Assembly: GCF_034440735.1 (NCBI RefSeq)
Contig: NZ_CP140098.1
Location: 3,639,501 to 3,703,500, forward strand
Direction of reading: 5' to 3'
Origin: Deinococcus sp. AB2017081
GTDB taxonomy: Bacteria > Deinococcota > Deinococci > Deinococcales > Deinococcaceae
Length of the DNA stretch: 64,000 bases
Shown here: positions 32,197 through 42,066 of the stretch, piece by piece
Numbering within the stretch: position 1 is the stretch's first letter
Layout: every line of letters begins with the position of its first letter
Position numbers and translations under genes: made by a program
Notes under the pieces: model-generated
Databases searched by the model: none
Told to the model about the DNA's origin: nothing
The model's input: the letters and a program-made list of their open reading frames with translations, nothing else

Positions 32197-32584
32197 GCCG
32201 GGAGTATAGGCAGCGTGCCGGGCCTGCGACCGGGCCACACGGGCCGCCTCTCATGGGGGTGACCGGTGGCGTGACCGCGTCCGGCCCGGCCCACCACCCC
32301 CGTCCACCACCCCCGCCGAAGTTCTCATGAGATGTCAGTTCCCAGGGATTCGTCAGGTTTCTCATGGTTATGACCAATTCCTCGACATGGCCGCAGATTC
32401 GGGACTCATGGACGACTCGGCCATTCTCATCCTGTCTTCATTGTGACTTCTGAAACGATCTGAAGATGTATTTCGTGAAGTTCCACGCAGCCGCGTTCAC
32501 GCGGGACTCACTGCCCGTGCCTACGGTGGGCCAAGGACGACGGCCGGGCCCCGAGCCTGGCGGTCAGCCGCCCAAGGAGACTCC
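32197..32584. promoter_or_regulatory. 388-bp upstream region of the SLH surface-protein gene
   Basis: This gene-free stretch is more AT-rich than its surroundings. It has repeated TTCTCATG / TTTCTCATGG / ATTCTCATCC segments (near 32322, 32356 and 32422) and an AAGGAG Shine-Dalgarno just before the SLH gene. The length and repeats suggest a long regulated 5' leader. No clear -35/-10 pair stands out. Confidence 0.45.
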
Positions 32585-33778
<1,194 letters not shown>

Positions 33779-33820
33779 GCCCATTCACTGAGCCGCTGCT
33801 GACCTGAGCAGACGCTTCCG

Positions 33821-33856
33821 GACACAGGATTCCCTTGCGGAGTCCTGTGTCTTGTC
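33821..33856 (+). terminator. Terminator after the SLH gene
   Basis: GACACAGGA (33821-33829) pairs perfectly with TCCTGTGTC (33843-33851) over a 13-nt loop, followed by TTGTC. It lies 43 nt after the stop. Confidence 0.75.
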
Positions 33857-33952
33857 ATGGTCTGCCACCGGACAGGATTCCCGCGCTGCGTGGGTCGTGG
33901 CACCGCCCTCCACATGCTCCACGGCCCAGACGCCATGCCCTAGACTGGCAGC

Positions 33953-34318
33953 ATGCGGCTCGTCTCGTTCGTGCAGGTGCTGCTGCTGCTGGGGATCGCG
34001 GCCTACCTGCTGCTGGTCACGCTGGAGAACCCGGCCACCGTGCGCCTTCCCCTCCCGCTGGGCGGGGGTGAGCTGACGCTGTCGGTCGGTCTGGCCGTCA
34101 CGGTGTTCCTGCTGCTGGGGGCCGCGTACGCCGCGCTGCTGCTGCTGCCTCCGGTTCTGCGCGAGCAGGCCCGCCGCCGCCGTGAGGGCCGCGAACGCGC
34201 CCGCGTCGAGGATCGCCTGACCGCTACCCTGCAGGCGCGCCTGGGGGCCTTGCCAGCACCGGCGGCGGTGAAACCCGAGACCACCGACGTGTCGCCGCCG
34301 GTCATGGAGACGCCGTGA
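33953..34318 (+). CDS. LapA-domain (DUF1049) membrane protein
   Basis: This 121-aa protein has two membrane helices (about 7-24 and 42-66) around a short periplasmic loop (LENPATVRLPLPLGG) typical of the LapA domain. A basic cytosolic helix (REQARRRREGRERARVEDRL) and a disordered tail follow. In E. coli LapA acts with LapB in lipopolysaccharide assembly control; Deinococcus lacks classical LPS, so the role differs or is unknown. A TAGACT box (33941-33946) lies 6 nt before the ATG. Its stop overlaps the recJ GTG start as GTGA. Confidence 0.8.
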   Translation: MRLVSFVQVLLLLGIAAYLLLVTLENPATVRLPLPLGGGELTLSVGLAVTVFLLLGAAYAALLLLPPVLREQARRRREGRERARVEDRLTATLQARLGALPAPAAVKPETTDVSPPVMETP

Positions 34319-36456
34319 GTCCGCGCCCCGAGACAGCGCGGCCCACGCCGGCGTGGCACCTCGCGCCACCGGCCAGCCGCGAGGCGCTGCTGGACACCAT
34401 GCGGGCGTGGCGCGTGTCGCCGCCGGTGGCGCAGGTGCTGTCGGGCCGGCACCTCACACCCGCGCTGCTCGACCCCCCCCTGACCCTGACGCCGAATCCG
34501 GCGCTGCGCGAGGCGGCCCGGCGGCTGGTCACGGCCATCCGGGCCGGCAAGCGCATCCGGATCCACGGCGACTACGACGCCGACGGCGTGTCGGCCACCG
34601 CCGTGCTGGTGCTGGGCCTGCGCCGCGTGGGGGCCGAGGTTCACGGCTTCATCCCGCACCGCCTGAACGAGGGCTACGGAGTGCATCCAGATAAGGTCGA
34701 GGAACACGCCGGCGCGAGTGACGTGTTCGTCACGGTGGACTGCGGCGTGACGAACGTGGCCGAGGTCGCCGCGCTGGTGGCCCGGGGCACCGAGGTCATC
34801 GTCACGGATCACCACGCTCCCGGTCAGGACTTCCCAGCCGCGCTGGTCGTGCACCCGCACCTCACGGACGGCTACGACGCCGGGCTGCACAACCTGACCG
34901 GCGCGGGCGTGGCCTACCACCTGCTGTGGGCCGTGCACGAGGAACTGGGGGCACCCGAACCGCGCGATCTGAGCGCGCTGGCGACCCTGGGCACTGTCGC
35001 CGACGTGGCCCCGCTGATCGGCGAGAACCGTGCCCTGGTGCGGGCCGGCCTGGACGCCCTGGCGACCACCGAGCTCCCGGGCCTGCGGGCGCTGCTGGAC
35101 AGTGGCCGCGTGAAGCGTCCCAGTGCGCGGGACGTGGCCTTCATCCTCGCGCCGCGCATCAACGCCGCCGGCCGCCTGGGCGAGGCCGACATCGCCCTGA
35201 CGCTCCTGACCACATCCAGCGCCCACGAGGCGAGCCGACTTGCGGAATACCTGGAGACGCGCAATCTGGAGCGCCGCAAGCTCCAGGACGACATGTTCAC
35301 CCACGCGCTGGCCATTGCCGACCCCAGCGAGCCCGCGCTGGTGGTCACGCACCCGGACTGGCACGCAGGGGTGATGGGTATCGTGGCGAGCAAGCTGCTG
35401 GAGACCTACCACAAGCCGGTGTTCATCGTCGCCCAGGGCAAGGGCTCGGTGCGGAGCACGCCGGGGATCAGCGCTGTCGGCGCCCTGGAGGACAGCCGCG
35501 CCCTCCTGAAGCGCTTCGGCGGGCACCCCGGCGCGGCGGGCTTCGCCATCGACGACGTGAACATCGCGGCGCTGCGCGACCGTCTTCACCACTACGTGCG
35601 GCAGTTCCCGACTCCCCAGCCCCGCGTGCGCCTGGACGCTCCCCTGCCCGTGCTGGGCGCGACACTGGATCTGGTGACCGAGACGGCCGCCTTCGAACCC
35701 TTCGGCGAGGGCCACGCCCTGCCGCTGTGGCACGTGCGCGACGGACTCACCGATACGCGGCTGGTCGGCAAGCGCGGCGACACCCTCCAGTTCCGGGTCG
35801 GCCCGCTGCGTGGCGTGAAGTACAGCGAGCCGGACGCCACCCCCGGCGACCGTGACCTCGCGTCGCATCTGGTGGTCAGCGAGTGGCGCGGGCAGACGCG
35901 GCTGGAGCTGCACGCCCAGGCGCTGCGCCCCCCGGCCGAGATGACCCTGGACGCGCCCCCGGTGGGCGTGGACGTGCCCCGTCTGGTGCCCAGGGATGCC
36001 ATGCAGCGCCTGGGTTCCGGCGGGTCTGCATACGCCCTGGGCGGGATCGCCACCTACCTGCGCGACAACGTGCCCGGCGTGACCCTGATCGCTCCCGGCG
36101 ACCCGCATCCCGGCGGCGAGCTGATCCTGTATACCCTGCCCGGCGAGGACGACCTGCGCCGCTGGCTCACGCAGGGGCGGGTGGCCTTCGCCTTTGGCCC
36201 CAAGACCCTGGCCGAGCTGGAAGGTGCCCTGACCCGTCACCACCTGACCGCGCCCCCGGCCAACCCCCTGGCCGACGCCACGCTGGACGACCGGCACATG
36301 CAGACCAGTGCCGACGCCTACCGCCGCTGGCAGTGGGCCCACCACCACCGCGTGCTCGACGACGCCGGCTGGAGCGCCAGCGTGTACGCCATGCTGGGGC
36401 TGGACGTGCCACGGGCTGAGGCGGAACCGGCACTCGTGGGGGTCACAGGGGACTGA
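34315..36456 (+). CDS. recJ: Single-stranded-DNA-specific exonuclease RecJ
   Basis: This 713-aa DHH-family 5'-3' exonuclease acts in RecF-pathway recombination, base-excision and mismatch repair. Key motifs are HGDYDADGVSAT (metal Asp residues at 86-91), VTVDCGVTN and VTDHHAPG (DHH at 165-167). DHHA1 motifs include HAGVMGIVASKL and GGHPGAAGFAIDD. Beyond the usual ~570-residue core it carries an extra C-terminal domain of about 150 residues, as known for Deinococcus RecJ. Translation is coupled to the LapA gene through the GTGA overlap. Confidence 0.94.
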   Translation: MSPRPETARPTPAWHLAPPASREALLDTMRAWRVSPPVAQVLSGRHLTPALLDPPLTLTPNPALREAARRLVTAIRAGKRIRIHGDYDADGVSATAVLVLGLRRVGAEVHGFIPHRLNEGYGVHPDKVEEHAGASDVFVTVDCGVTNVAEVAALVARGTEVIVTDHHAPGQDFPAALVVHPHLTDGYDAGLHNLTGAGVAYHLLWAVHEELGAPEPRDLSALATLGTVADVAPLIGENRALVRAGLDALATTELPGLRALLDSGRVKRPSARDVAFILAPRINAAGRLGEADIALTLLTTSSAHEASRLAEYLETRNLERRKLQDDMFTHALAIADPSEPALVVTHPDWHAGVMGIVASKLLETYHKPVFIVAQGKGSVRSTPGISAVGALEDSRALLKRFGGHPGAAGFAIDDVNIAALRDRLHHYVRQFPTPQPRVRLDAPLPVLGATLDLVTETAAFEPFGEGHALPLWHVRDGLTDTRLVGKRGDTLQFRVGPLRGVKYSEPDATPGDRDLASHLVVSEWRGQTRLELHAQALRPPAEMTLDAPPVGVDVPRLVPRDAMQRLGSGGSAYALGGIATYLRDNVPGVTLIAPGDPHPGGELILYTLPGEDDLRRWLTQGRVAFAFGPKTLAELEGALTRHHLTAPPANPLADATLDDRHMQTSADAYRRWQWAHHHRVLDDAGWSASVYAMLGLDVPRAEAEPALVGVTGD

Positions 36457-36495
36457 GCCAGTAGGGAATCAGTCTACTTTTGGCATACGGTCAAT

Positions 36496-37179
36496 TCAGA
36501 ACCGTTCTTCGTAGTAGAAGTCCGCTGGTCTTGGCTCACGAGTAAGGGCCAACCAGTGAAGCCTGTCCCAACCCATCAACGTCGCCAAACCCTCGTGGAA
36601 AGCCCTGGCTTCCCTTCCGGAGGAGGACTGTAGCGCCGCCCAGCGGGACGCAAGATCACCAGACCCGTAGTATGGCTCGATGTGCAGTCGGGTGGATGAT
36701 CCCACCCACGATTGCCTGAACGCATCCGACGCCGCCGCTACTTTTGTGAGTCCTGACTTTTGTGCCCATTGTACGACCGCCTGCCAGAATGCCGTGTCGT
36801 CAGGTGGTCGAGCAGGCAGCCGAAGGAAGTACGTTGCGGTCTGCGGCCGGACATCGAGATCCCATTCAAACTTCAAGGCCTGCTCCTCGACCAGTACATA
36901 GGCACTGGAGGCGTGTACGTGACCAGCGACTTCAATGCTCCCATCTGCACGAATCCAGTACCCAAATGGATGTGCGTCGGTCAGAGCGACACATTCGTCA
37001 AGATACGGCCCATCCGAGCCGTTTTCAGGTACAGGAGACTGAATGCCCCAGCGATACGGATTCTCGCGCAGCCCGTCGTAAAAGACGTGGCCAGCAAGAT
37101 CGCGCTGAAAGGCAACGACGGGCTCGTACACAGGGAGACCAGCACTCAGAAAGCGCTCCTTGATCTGATCCAGGGACAC
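36496..37179 (-). CDS. Orphan protein, possibly SUKH/SMI1-like
   Basis: This 227-aa soluble protein is of uncertain family. The N-terminal half (GLPVYEPVVAFQRDLAG, then a HPFGYWIRADGSIEVAGHVH segment and VLVEEQALKFEW) resembles SUKH-fold (SMI1/KNR4-like) immunity proteins, with an FQRDLAG at the place of the usual yGGL motif. The C-terminal half matches nothing I recognise. The gene and its flanks (to about 37350) are clearly more AT-rich than adjacent recJ and thiolase genes, so recent acquisition is likely. No toxin gene is nearby. Confidence 0.5.
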   Translation of the reverse strand: MSLDQIKERFLSAGLPVYEPVVAFQRDLAGHVFYDGLRENPYRWGIQSPVPENGSDGPYLDECVALTDAHPFGYWIRADGSIEVAGHVHASSAYVLVEEQALKFEWDLDVRPQTATYFLRLPARPPDDTAFWQAVVQWAQKSGLTKVAAASDAFRQSWVGSSTRLHIEPYYGSGDLASRWAALQSSSGREARAFHEGLATLMGWDRLHWLALTREPRPADFYYEERF

Positions 37180-37409
37180 GAACGGGTGACCGTCATCGTC
37201 TGACCGTTGCCTTGGAGACGCAGCAAGCAGGCGAGCGGCACGATGCGTCCACGGCCAAACGGACTGTGGGGCAGATGAAAAGAAACTCAGATCAGGGCCT
37301 GTCTCTATATGGCAATGATACGGGAATTCATGTACTCACCTGCATGTGGAGTGCGCGGCGGGTGTTGGCGTTCCCTCCGTCAGTGACGGCCCCCATCTCT
37401 CGTCGCCGC
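37180..37409. other. AT-richer intergenic stretch before the thiolase gene
   Basis: About 230 bp have low coding potential. Short frames (for example 37212-37412) have no protein-like composition. The sequence shares the lower GC of the preceding SUKH-like gene and probably came with it. The thiolase -10 (TAGACT, 37410-37415) marks its end. Confidence 0.4.
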
Positions 37410-37415
37410 TAGACT
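37410..37415 (+). promoter_or_regulatory. -10 box of the thiolase gene (leaderless type)
   Basis: TAGACT ends 6 nt before the ATG at 37422. The identical TAGACT-N6-ATG layout precedes the LapA gene at 33941. Confidence 0.65.
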
Positions 37416-37421
37416 TCCGGC

Positions 37422-38591
37422 ATGGACAATCTGGTGATCGTGGCGGCACGGCGCACGCCGATCGGGAGCTTCCTGGGCAGCCTGAAGGACGTGACGGCCG
37501 CGCAGCTGGGCGTGACGGCGGCGAAGGCCGTGCTGGAGGGCGTGAACGGCGCGGACGTGGCCGACGTGATCGTGGGCAACGTGCTCCAGGCGGGGCAGGG
37601 CATGAACGTGGGCCGGCAGGTCGGGATGGGCGCGGGCCTGCCGCAGGACGTGCCGGGCCTGACGGTGAACCGCGTGTGCGGCAGCGGCCTGCAGGCCGTG
37701 ATCAGCGCCGCACAGGCCATCCGCGCCGGTGACGGTCAGCTGTACGTGGCGGGCGGCACGGAGTCCATGAGCCGCGCCCCGTACCTGCTGCCCCGCGCCC
37801 GCGAGGGCTACCGCCTGGGCCACGGGCAGCTCGTGGACTCGATCCTGTCCGAGGGGCTGACCGACGTGTTCGGGGACTACCACATGGGCATCACGGCCGA
37901 GAACATCGCCGCGCAGTGGGGCATCACGCGCGAGGAGCAGGACGCCTTCGCGCTGGAGAGCCAGACCCGCGCCGCCGCTGCGCTGGAGCACCGGCATTTC
38001 GCCGCCGAGCTGGTCAGTGTGGAGGTGCCCGGAAAGAAGGGCCCGACCGTGTTCGACACGGACGAGTACCCCCGCGCGACCTCCCTGGAGGCGTTGGGCA
38101 AGCTGAAACCCGCCTTCAAGAAGGACGGCACGGTGACCGCCGGGAACGCCAGCGGCCTGAACGACGGCGCGGCCATACTGTTGATCGCCACGCCCGAGTA
38201 CGCCCACGCCCACGGCCTGCCGGTGCTCGCCGAGATCGCCAGCTACGCCGCCATCGGCGTCGATCCGGCCATCATGGGCATCGGGCCCGCGAGGGCCGTG
38301 CCCATCGCCCTGGAACGCGCGGGCCTGACCGTGGCCGACGTGGATCTCTTCGAACTGAACGAGGCCTTCGCCGCGCAGTCCCTGGCCGTCGTGCGCGACC
38401 TGAACGCCGACCCGGCCCGCGTGAACGTCACCGGGGGCGCGGTCGCGCTGGGGCATCCCATCGGCGCGAGCGGGGCGCGGGTGCTCGTCACGCTGATCCA
38501 CGCGCTGCGCCGCACCGGCAAGGAACACGGCGTCGCCAGCCTGTGCATCGGCGGCGGCATGGGCGTGGCGATGGTGGTACGGGCGAGGTAG
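37422..38591 (+). CDS. Acetyl-CoA acetyltransferase (thiolase)
   Basis: The 389-aa enzyme condenses two acetyl-CoA or cleaves 3-ketoacyl-CoA. The three thiolase signatures are present: active-site Cys86 in [12 protein letters not shown], His in [10 protein letters not shown] near residue 345 and the second catalytic Cys in SLCIGGGMG near residue 375. Length and composition match type II biosynthetic/degradative thiolases. The enoyl-CoA hydratase about 6 kb upstream could share a beta-oxidation role, but the two are not in an operon. A leaderless-type promoter precedes it. Confidence 0.93.
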   Translation: MDNLVIVAARRTPIGSFLGSLKDVTAAQLGVTAAKAVLEGVNGADVADVIVGNVLQAGQGMNVGRQVGMGAGLPQDVPGLTVNRVCGSGLQAVISAAQAIRAGDGQLYVAGGTESMSRAPYLLPRAREGYRLGHGQLVDSILSEGLTDVFGDYHMGITAENIAAQWGITREEQDAFALESQTRAAAALEHRHFAAELVSVEVPGKKGPTVFDTDEYPRATSLEALGKLKPAFKKDGTVTAGNASGLNDGAAILLIATPEYAHAHGLPVLAEIASYAAIGVDPAIMGIGPARAVPIALERAGLTVADVDLFELNEAFAAQSLAVVRDLNADPARVNVTGGAVALGHPIGASGARVLVTLIHALRRTGKEHGVASLCIGGGMGVAMVVRAR

Positions 38592-38921
38592 GGCGAAGAG
38601 GGCTGATGGCTGACGGCAGAGAGCCGATGCGACCTCGTGCATCCGCTTGAAAGCACCGAAACCCCCACCCTGACCACATGCCGTCGGGCGCGCAGCGCAC
38701 GGGCAACGACGCGATCATGCCCAGGGCAGCTACGCCTCCCCACGCCGACGCAAACCCCAGAAAGGCCGGCCAGAACGCAACAGCGACCACATGCCGAGCG
38801 CAGCGCTTCGCTCCCCTGCCCCTCTGGGGTAGGGGCTGGGGGTGGGGCAGCCCGCCGCATACGCCCACCTTCCACATGCCTCAACCAACCAGCCCACCCG
38901 GACGTGCCTTCCGATCAAAAC
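38592..38921. repeat. 330-bp gene-free patch with dispersed repeats
   Basis: Between the convergent thiolase and GH13 genes there is no protein-like ORF. It holds GGCTGATGGCTGACGGCAGAG-like slippage sequence near 38600; a similar GGCTGAGAGCAGAGAGCCG occurs near 18426. It also holds copy 2 of the ~170-bp repeat (38686-38862). Confidence 0.6.
38686..38862 (+). repeat. About 170-bp dispersed repeat, copy 2
   Basis: It matches copy 1 (24723-24890) in the same orientation: an identical 19-bp beginning, the GCCGAGCGCAGCGCTT block at 38793-38808 and the CTCCCCTGCCCCTCTGGGG end. The middle parts differ, so the copies are diverged rather than recent. Confidence 0.65.
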
Positions 38922-40640
38922 TCAGCCCGGTGTGCCCGTCTCCTCCACCGTACGCGTGACATACACCCGCGCTTCCCACGGCTGGAGGACGCCCGGCGGC
39001 ACCTCGCCCGGCGCGGCGTAGTTGCCGATCAGCAGTTCCGCATTGGCCGGAAGCTCCAGCACGCCGTCCAGATCGAGCACCGCGCCGCCGAAGTTCAGGA
39101 GCACCAGCAGCTGCTCCTGCGCGTGGGTGCGCAGGTAGGCGTACAGCGTGTCGTGGGTCGGGCGCAGGTCGTCGTACCGGCCGTCCACGATGGCGGGGTG
39201 TTCGCGGCGCAGGCGGATCAGGTCGCGGTAGTACCAGTACACGCTGTCCGGGTCGGCGATGGCGGCCTCGGCGTTGATGTCGGGATACGTGGGGTTCAGC
39301 GGAATCCACGGAGTGCCGGTCGTGAAGCCCGCGTGCTCGCCGGCCGTCCACGGCATGGGCGTGCGGGCGTTGTCGCGGCCCTTGGCGTGGATCATCGCCA
39401 GCACCTCGGCCGGATCGCGGCCCCCCTGCGTGACGTCCTCGCGGTAGAGGTTCAGGGTGTCCACGTCGCGGTAGTCGTCGATGGACGTGAAGCGCGCGTT
39501 GGGCATCCCGAGTTCGTCGCCCTGGTACACGTACGGGGTGCCCTGGAGGGTGAACAGCAGCGTGGCGAGCATCTTGGCGGAGGCGACGCGGTGCTCGCCG
39601 TCGTCGCCGAAGCGGGAGACCATCCGGGGCACGTCGTGGTTCCCCAGGTACAGGGAGTTCCAGCCGCGGCCGTGCAGGCCGGTCTGCCAGCGGCCCAGCA
39701 CCCGCTTGAGTTCCGGCACGGCGTAGGGCACGGTCGTCCAGCGGGGGCGGGCGCTCGTGGTGTCCTTGTCGACGGCCATATGGTCGAACTGGAAGACCAT
39801 GTCCAGCGGGCCGGTCTGCGGGTCGGTCAGGACGGCGGCCTGCTCGGGGGTGGTGCCGGGCGTCTCGCCGACCGTCATGACGTCGTACTTTGACAGCACT
39901 TCTGCCCTCATCTCGCGCAGGTAGTCCAGCAGACGCGGGCCGTTCAGGAAGTGCTCCTCGGCCAGGGGGTAGGCGTAGTCCGCGCCGGGCGCGGTGTCCG
40001 GGTAGCCCGGCACCTTCGAGAGCATGTTGATGGTGTCCATGCGGAAGCCGTCGATGCCGAGTTCCAGCCAGAAGGTCATCAGGTCGTACACCTCGCGCCG
40101 CACGCGGGGATTCTCCCAGTTCAGGTCGGGCTGCTCGGGCGCGAAGAGGTGCAGGTAGGACTCGCCGGTGGCGGGGTCGAGCTGCCACGCGCTGCCGCCG
40201 AAGTGGGAGCCCCAGTTGCTGGGCGGCCCGCTGTCCCTGCCCGGCTGCCACAGGTAGTAGTCGCGGTACGGACTGTCGGTGGACGACCGGGCCTCCAGGA
40301 ACCACGGGTGGCGGTCGCTGGTGTGGTTGACCACCAGATCCATGACCAGCCGCATGCCGCGCGCGTGCAGCCCGGCCAGGAGTTCCTGCCAGTCGGCGAG
40401 CGTGCCGAACTCCGGCGCGATGGCGCGGTAGTCGGTGATGTCGTAGCCGCCGTCCACGCCGCCGTGCGGGTAGACCGGGCACAGCCACACGACGTCCACG
40501 CCGAGCGCATGCAGGTAGTCGAGTTTCGAGGTGATGCCGCGCAGGTCGCCCACGCCGTCGCCGTCACTGTCCATGAAGGACTTGGGATAGATCTGGTACA
40601 CGGTGCTGCGCCGCCACCACGCCCCGTCTGGCTGTTCCAT
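38922..40640 (-). CDS. GH13 alpha-glucosidase / oligo-1,6-glucosidase
   Basis: This 572-aa cytoplasmic enzyme hydrolyses alpha-1,4 or alpha-1,6 glucosides. It has a TIM barrel with the four GH13 regions: DLVVNHTS, GFRMDTINM (nucleophile Asp near 200), TVGETPG (acid/base Glu near 256) and YLGNHDVPR (transition-state Asp near 326). A C-terminal beta domain starts near residue 490. The start is ATG 40640 (MEQPDGAWWRR), preceded by a TAGCAT box 5 nt upstream. The open frame continues upstream into the divergent ankyrin gene and is rejected. Confidence 0.92.
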   Translation of the reverse strand: MEQPDGAWWRRSTVYQIYPKSFMDSDGDGVGDLRGITSKLDYLHALGVDVVWLCPVYPHGGVDGGYDITDYRAIAPEFGTLADWQELLAGLHARGMRLVMDLVVNHTSDRHPWFLEARSSTDSPYRDYYLWQPGRDSGPPSNWGSHFGGSAWQLDPATGESYLHLFAPEQPDLNWENPRVRREVYDLMTFWLELGIDGFRMDTINMLSKVPGYPDTAPGADYAYPLAEEHFLNGPRLLDYLREMRAEVLSKYDVMTVGETPGTTPEQAAVLTDPQTGPLDMVFQFDHMAVDKDTTSARPRWTTVPYAVPELKRVLGRWQTGLHGRGWNSLYLGNHDVPRMVSRFGDDGEHRVASAKMLATLLFTLQGTPYVYQGDELGMPNARFTSIDDYRDVDTLNLYREDVTQGGRDPAEVLAMIHAKGRDNARTPMPWTAGEHAGFTTGTPWIPLNPTYPDINAEAAIADPDSVYWYYRDLIRLRREHPAIVDGRYDDLRPTHDTLYAYLRTHAQEQLLVLLNFGGAVLDLDGVLELPANAELLIGNYAAPGEVPPGVLQPWEARVYVTRTVEETGTPG

Positions 40641-40669
40641 GCCCGATGCTATCCCGCTACCCTGGGCGC
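40641..40669. promoter_or_regulatory. 29-bp divergent promoter region of GH13 and ankyrin genes
   Basis: Only 29 bp separate the two start codons. Toward the left, TAGCAT (40651-40646) is 5 nt before the GH13 ATG. Toward the right, TACCCT (40658-40663) is 6 nt before the ankyrin ATG. Any -35 elements must lie inside the opposite gene's coding sequence, so the two promoters overlap and probably compete. Confidence 0.6.
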
Positions 40670-41320
40670 ATGACCTCCGAGGCCGAGCGGGAGCTGTTCC
40701 TGGCGATCCAGGCAAGCGACGACGCGCAGGTGCGCGCCCTGGTGCGCGCGGAGCCGACGCTGCTGCGGGCCGTGAGCCCCATGGGCGTGTCGCCGGTGCT
40801 GTTCGCCACGTACTACGGCAGACACGACGTGGCCCGCGTGCTCGTCGAGGAGGGCGCGCCGCTCGACGTGTTCGAGGCGGCGGCAGTGGGCGACATCGGG
40901 CGCGTGCAGGCCCTGCTGGCGGACGAGGCGGATGTCAACGCGGTCAGCGGCGACGGCTTCTCGGCGCTGGGCCTCGCGGCCTTCTTCGGCAGGGCGGATG
41001 TGGCGCGGGTGCTGCTGGAGCGCGGTGCGGACGTGAACGCGGTGAGCACGAACGCCATGCAGGTGCGGCCCCTGCACTCGGCGGTGGCGGGCAACCACGA
41101 CGCGCTGGCCCGCGAGCTGGTGGCGGCGGGCGCGGACGTGAATGCCGTGCAGCAAGGCGACTTCACGCCCCTGATGGGCGCGGCGCAGCACGGCAACGCG
41201 GCGCTCGTGGCGTTCCTGCTGGCTGCCGGGGCGCGGGCGGACGCGGCCACGACGGACGGCCGCACGGCCGCCGACCTCGCGCGCGAGGAGGGGCATGTGG
41301 CCGTCCTGAACATGCTGTGA
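40670..41320 (+). CDS. Ankyrin-repeat protein
   Basis: This 216-aa soluble protein contains about six ankyrin repeats. Units include GVSPVLFATYYGRHDVARVL, DGFSALGLAAFFGRADVARV, RPLHSAVAGNHDALARELV, DFTPLMGAAQHGNAALVAFL and a capping DGRTAADLAREEGHVAVL. It has no signal peptide or enzymatic domain. Ankyrin stacks bind other proteins; the partner is unknown. It is divergent from GH13 with a 29-bp shared promoter space. Confidence 0.9.
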   Translation: MTSEAERELFLAIQASDDAQVRALVRAEPTLLRAVSPMGVSPVLFATYYGRHDVARVLVEEGAPLDVFEAAAVGDIGRVQALLADEADVNAVSGDGFSALGLAAFFGRADVARVLLERGADVNAVSTNAMQVRPLHSAVAGNHDALARELVAAGADVNAVQQGDFTPLMGAAQHGNAALVAFLLAAGARADAATTDGRTAADLAREEGHVAVLNML

Positions 41321-41397
41321 CGGCGGCATGAGGGAGCCCGCGGAAGGTCTCAAGGGAACGGAAATGCGGCCGGGCGGCGCAGGGTGGACACTGGGGC

Positions 41398-41916
41398 ATG
41401 ACCCGCAGCGACGATGAACGCAGCAACCCGCAGGTGACCGGCGCGGACGGCGCGCAGACCGGCTTCCAGGCGCACGATCCCAAGGACGACCACCAGACCG
41501 CGTACACGACCACGCCCGCCGACGATCACGTCGGGGCGGCCGACCACGCGAAGTACACGCCGGTGGAACTCCCGAGCGCGAAGGTCGTGACCGGGCAGTT
41601 CGACCACCTCGCCACCCGTGACGTGGCGGCCATGGATCACGCCCTCCAAGTGCCGGAATTCGAGGGGGCCGAGACCGTGGATGGCCTGGGCGGCGAACTG
41701 CTGGACGAGGTCACGCCGTCGGCGGGCCTGGGGGTGGGCGCGTCCCTGGGCGCGGCGGTGCGCGAACACCACCGCGACATCGACCCCAATCCCGGCTACA
41801 CCCCGCCCAGCGAGCAGGGCCCGCCCCGCGTGAGCCAGCGGCCCGGCGACCTGCCGGAGGGCGAAACGCCCGAACTCCAGAACGAGGTGCAGGGCGACGG
41901 ACTCGACCGGCGCTGA
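41398..41916 (+). CDS. Hydrophilic disordered protein, unknown
   Basis: This 172-aa acidic protein starts MTRSDDERSNPQVTGADGAQ. It lacks hydrophobic segments except one Gly/Ala-rich stretch (SAGLGVGASLGAAV, about 120-133). It is rich in Asp, Glu, Gly, Pro, Gln and His, with repeated short acidic turns (DDHQTAYTTTPADDHVG). The opening matches the smaller protein at 29049-29384. The central part resembles general-stress hydrophilins in composition only, so the function is unknown. It ends 9 nt before the 90-bp repeat copy B. Confidence 0.7.
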   Translation: MTRSDDERSNPQVTGADGAQTGFQAHDPKDDHQTAYTTTPADDHVGAADHAKYTPVELPSAKVVTGQFDHLATRDVAAMDHALQVPEFEGAETVDGLGGELLDEVTPSAGLGVGASLGAAVREHHRDIDPNPGYTPPSEQGPPRVSQRPGDLPEGETPELQNEVQGDGLDRR

Positions 41917-41924
41917 GCCGGGGG

Positions 41925-42014
41925 TGACAGCGGTGTTCAGTTCCGCCCCGGCCCTGAAAGGATGCCCCAGGGCTCCATTTCCAGCCGCTGTCATCTCACG
42001 GACTCGCTCCGCTC
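41925..42014 (-). repeat. 90-bp dispersed intergenic repeat, copy B
   Basis: This is the reverse-complement partner of 10590-10679. Its hairpin arms GACAGCGG (41926-41933) and CCGCTGTC (41985-41992) are spaced like those in copy A. It lies in the 150-bp gap between the disordered-protein gene and the convergent Rieske gene. Confidence 0.7.
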
Positions 42015-42066
42015 GTTCCAGATGCACTGAGGGCAACCCTCAGTGCCTCTGAAGTCTGATGTGAAC

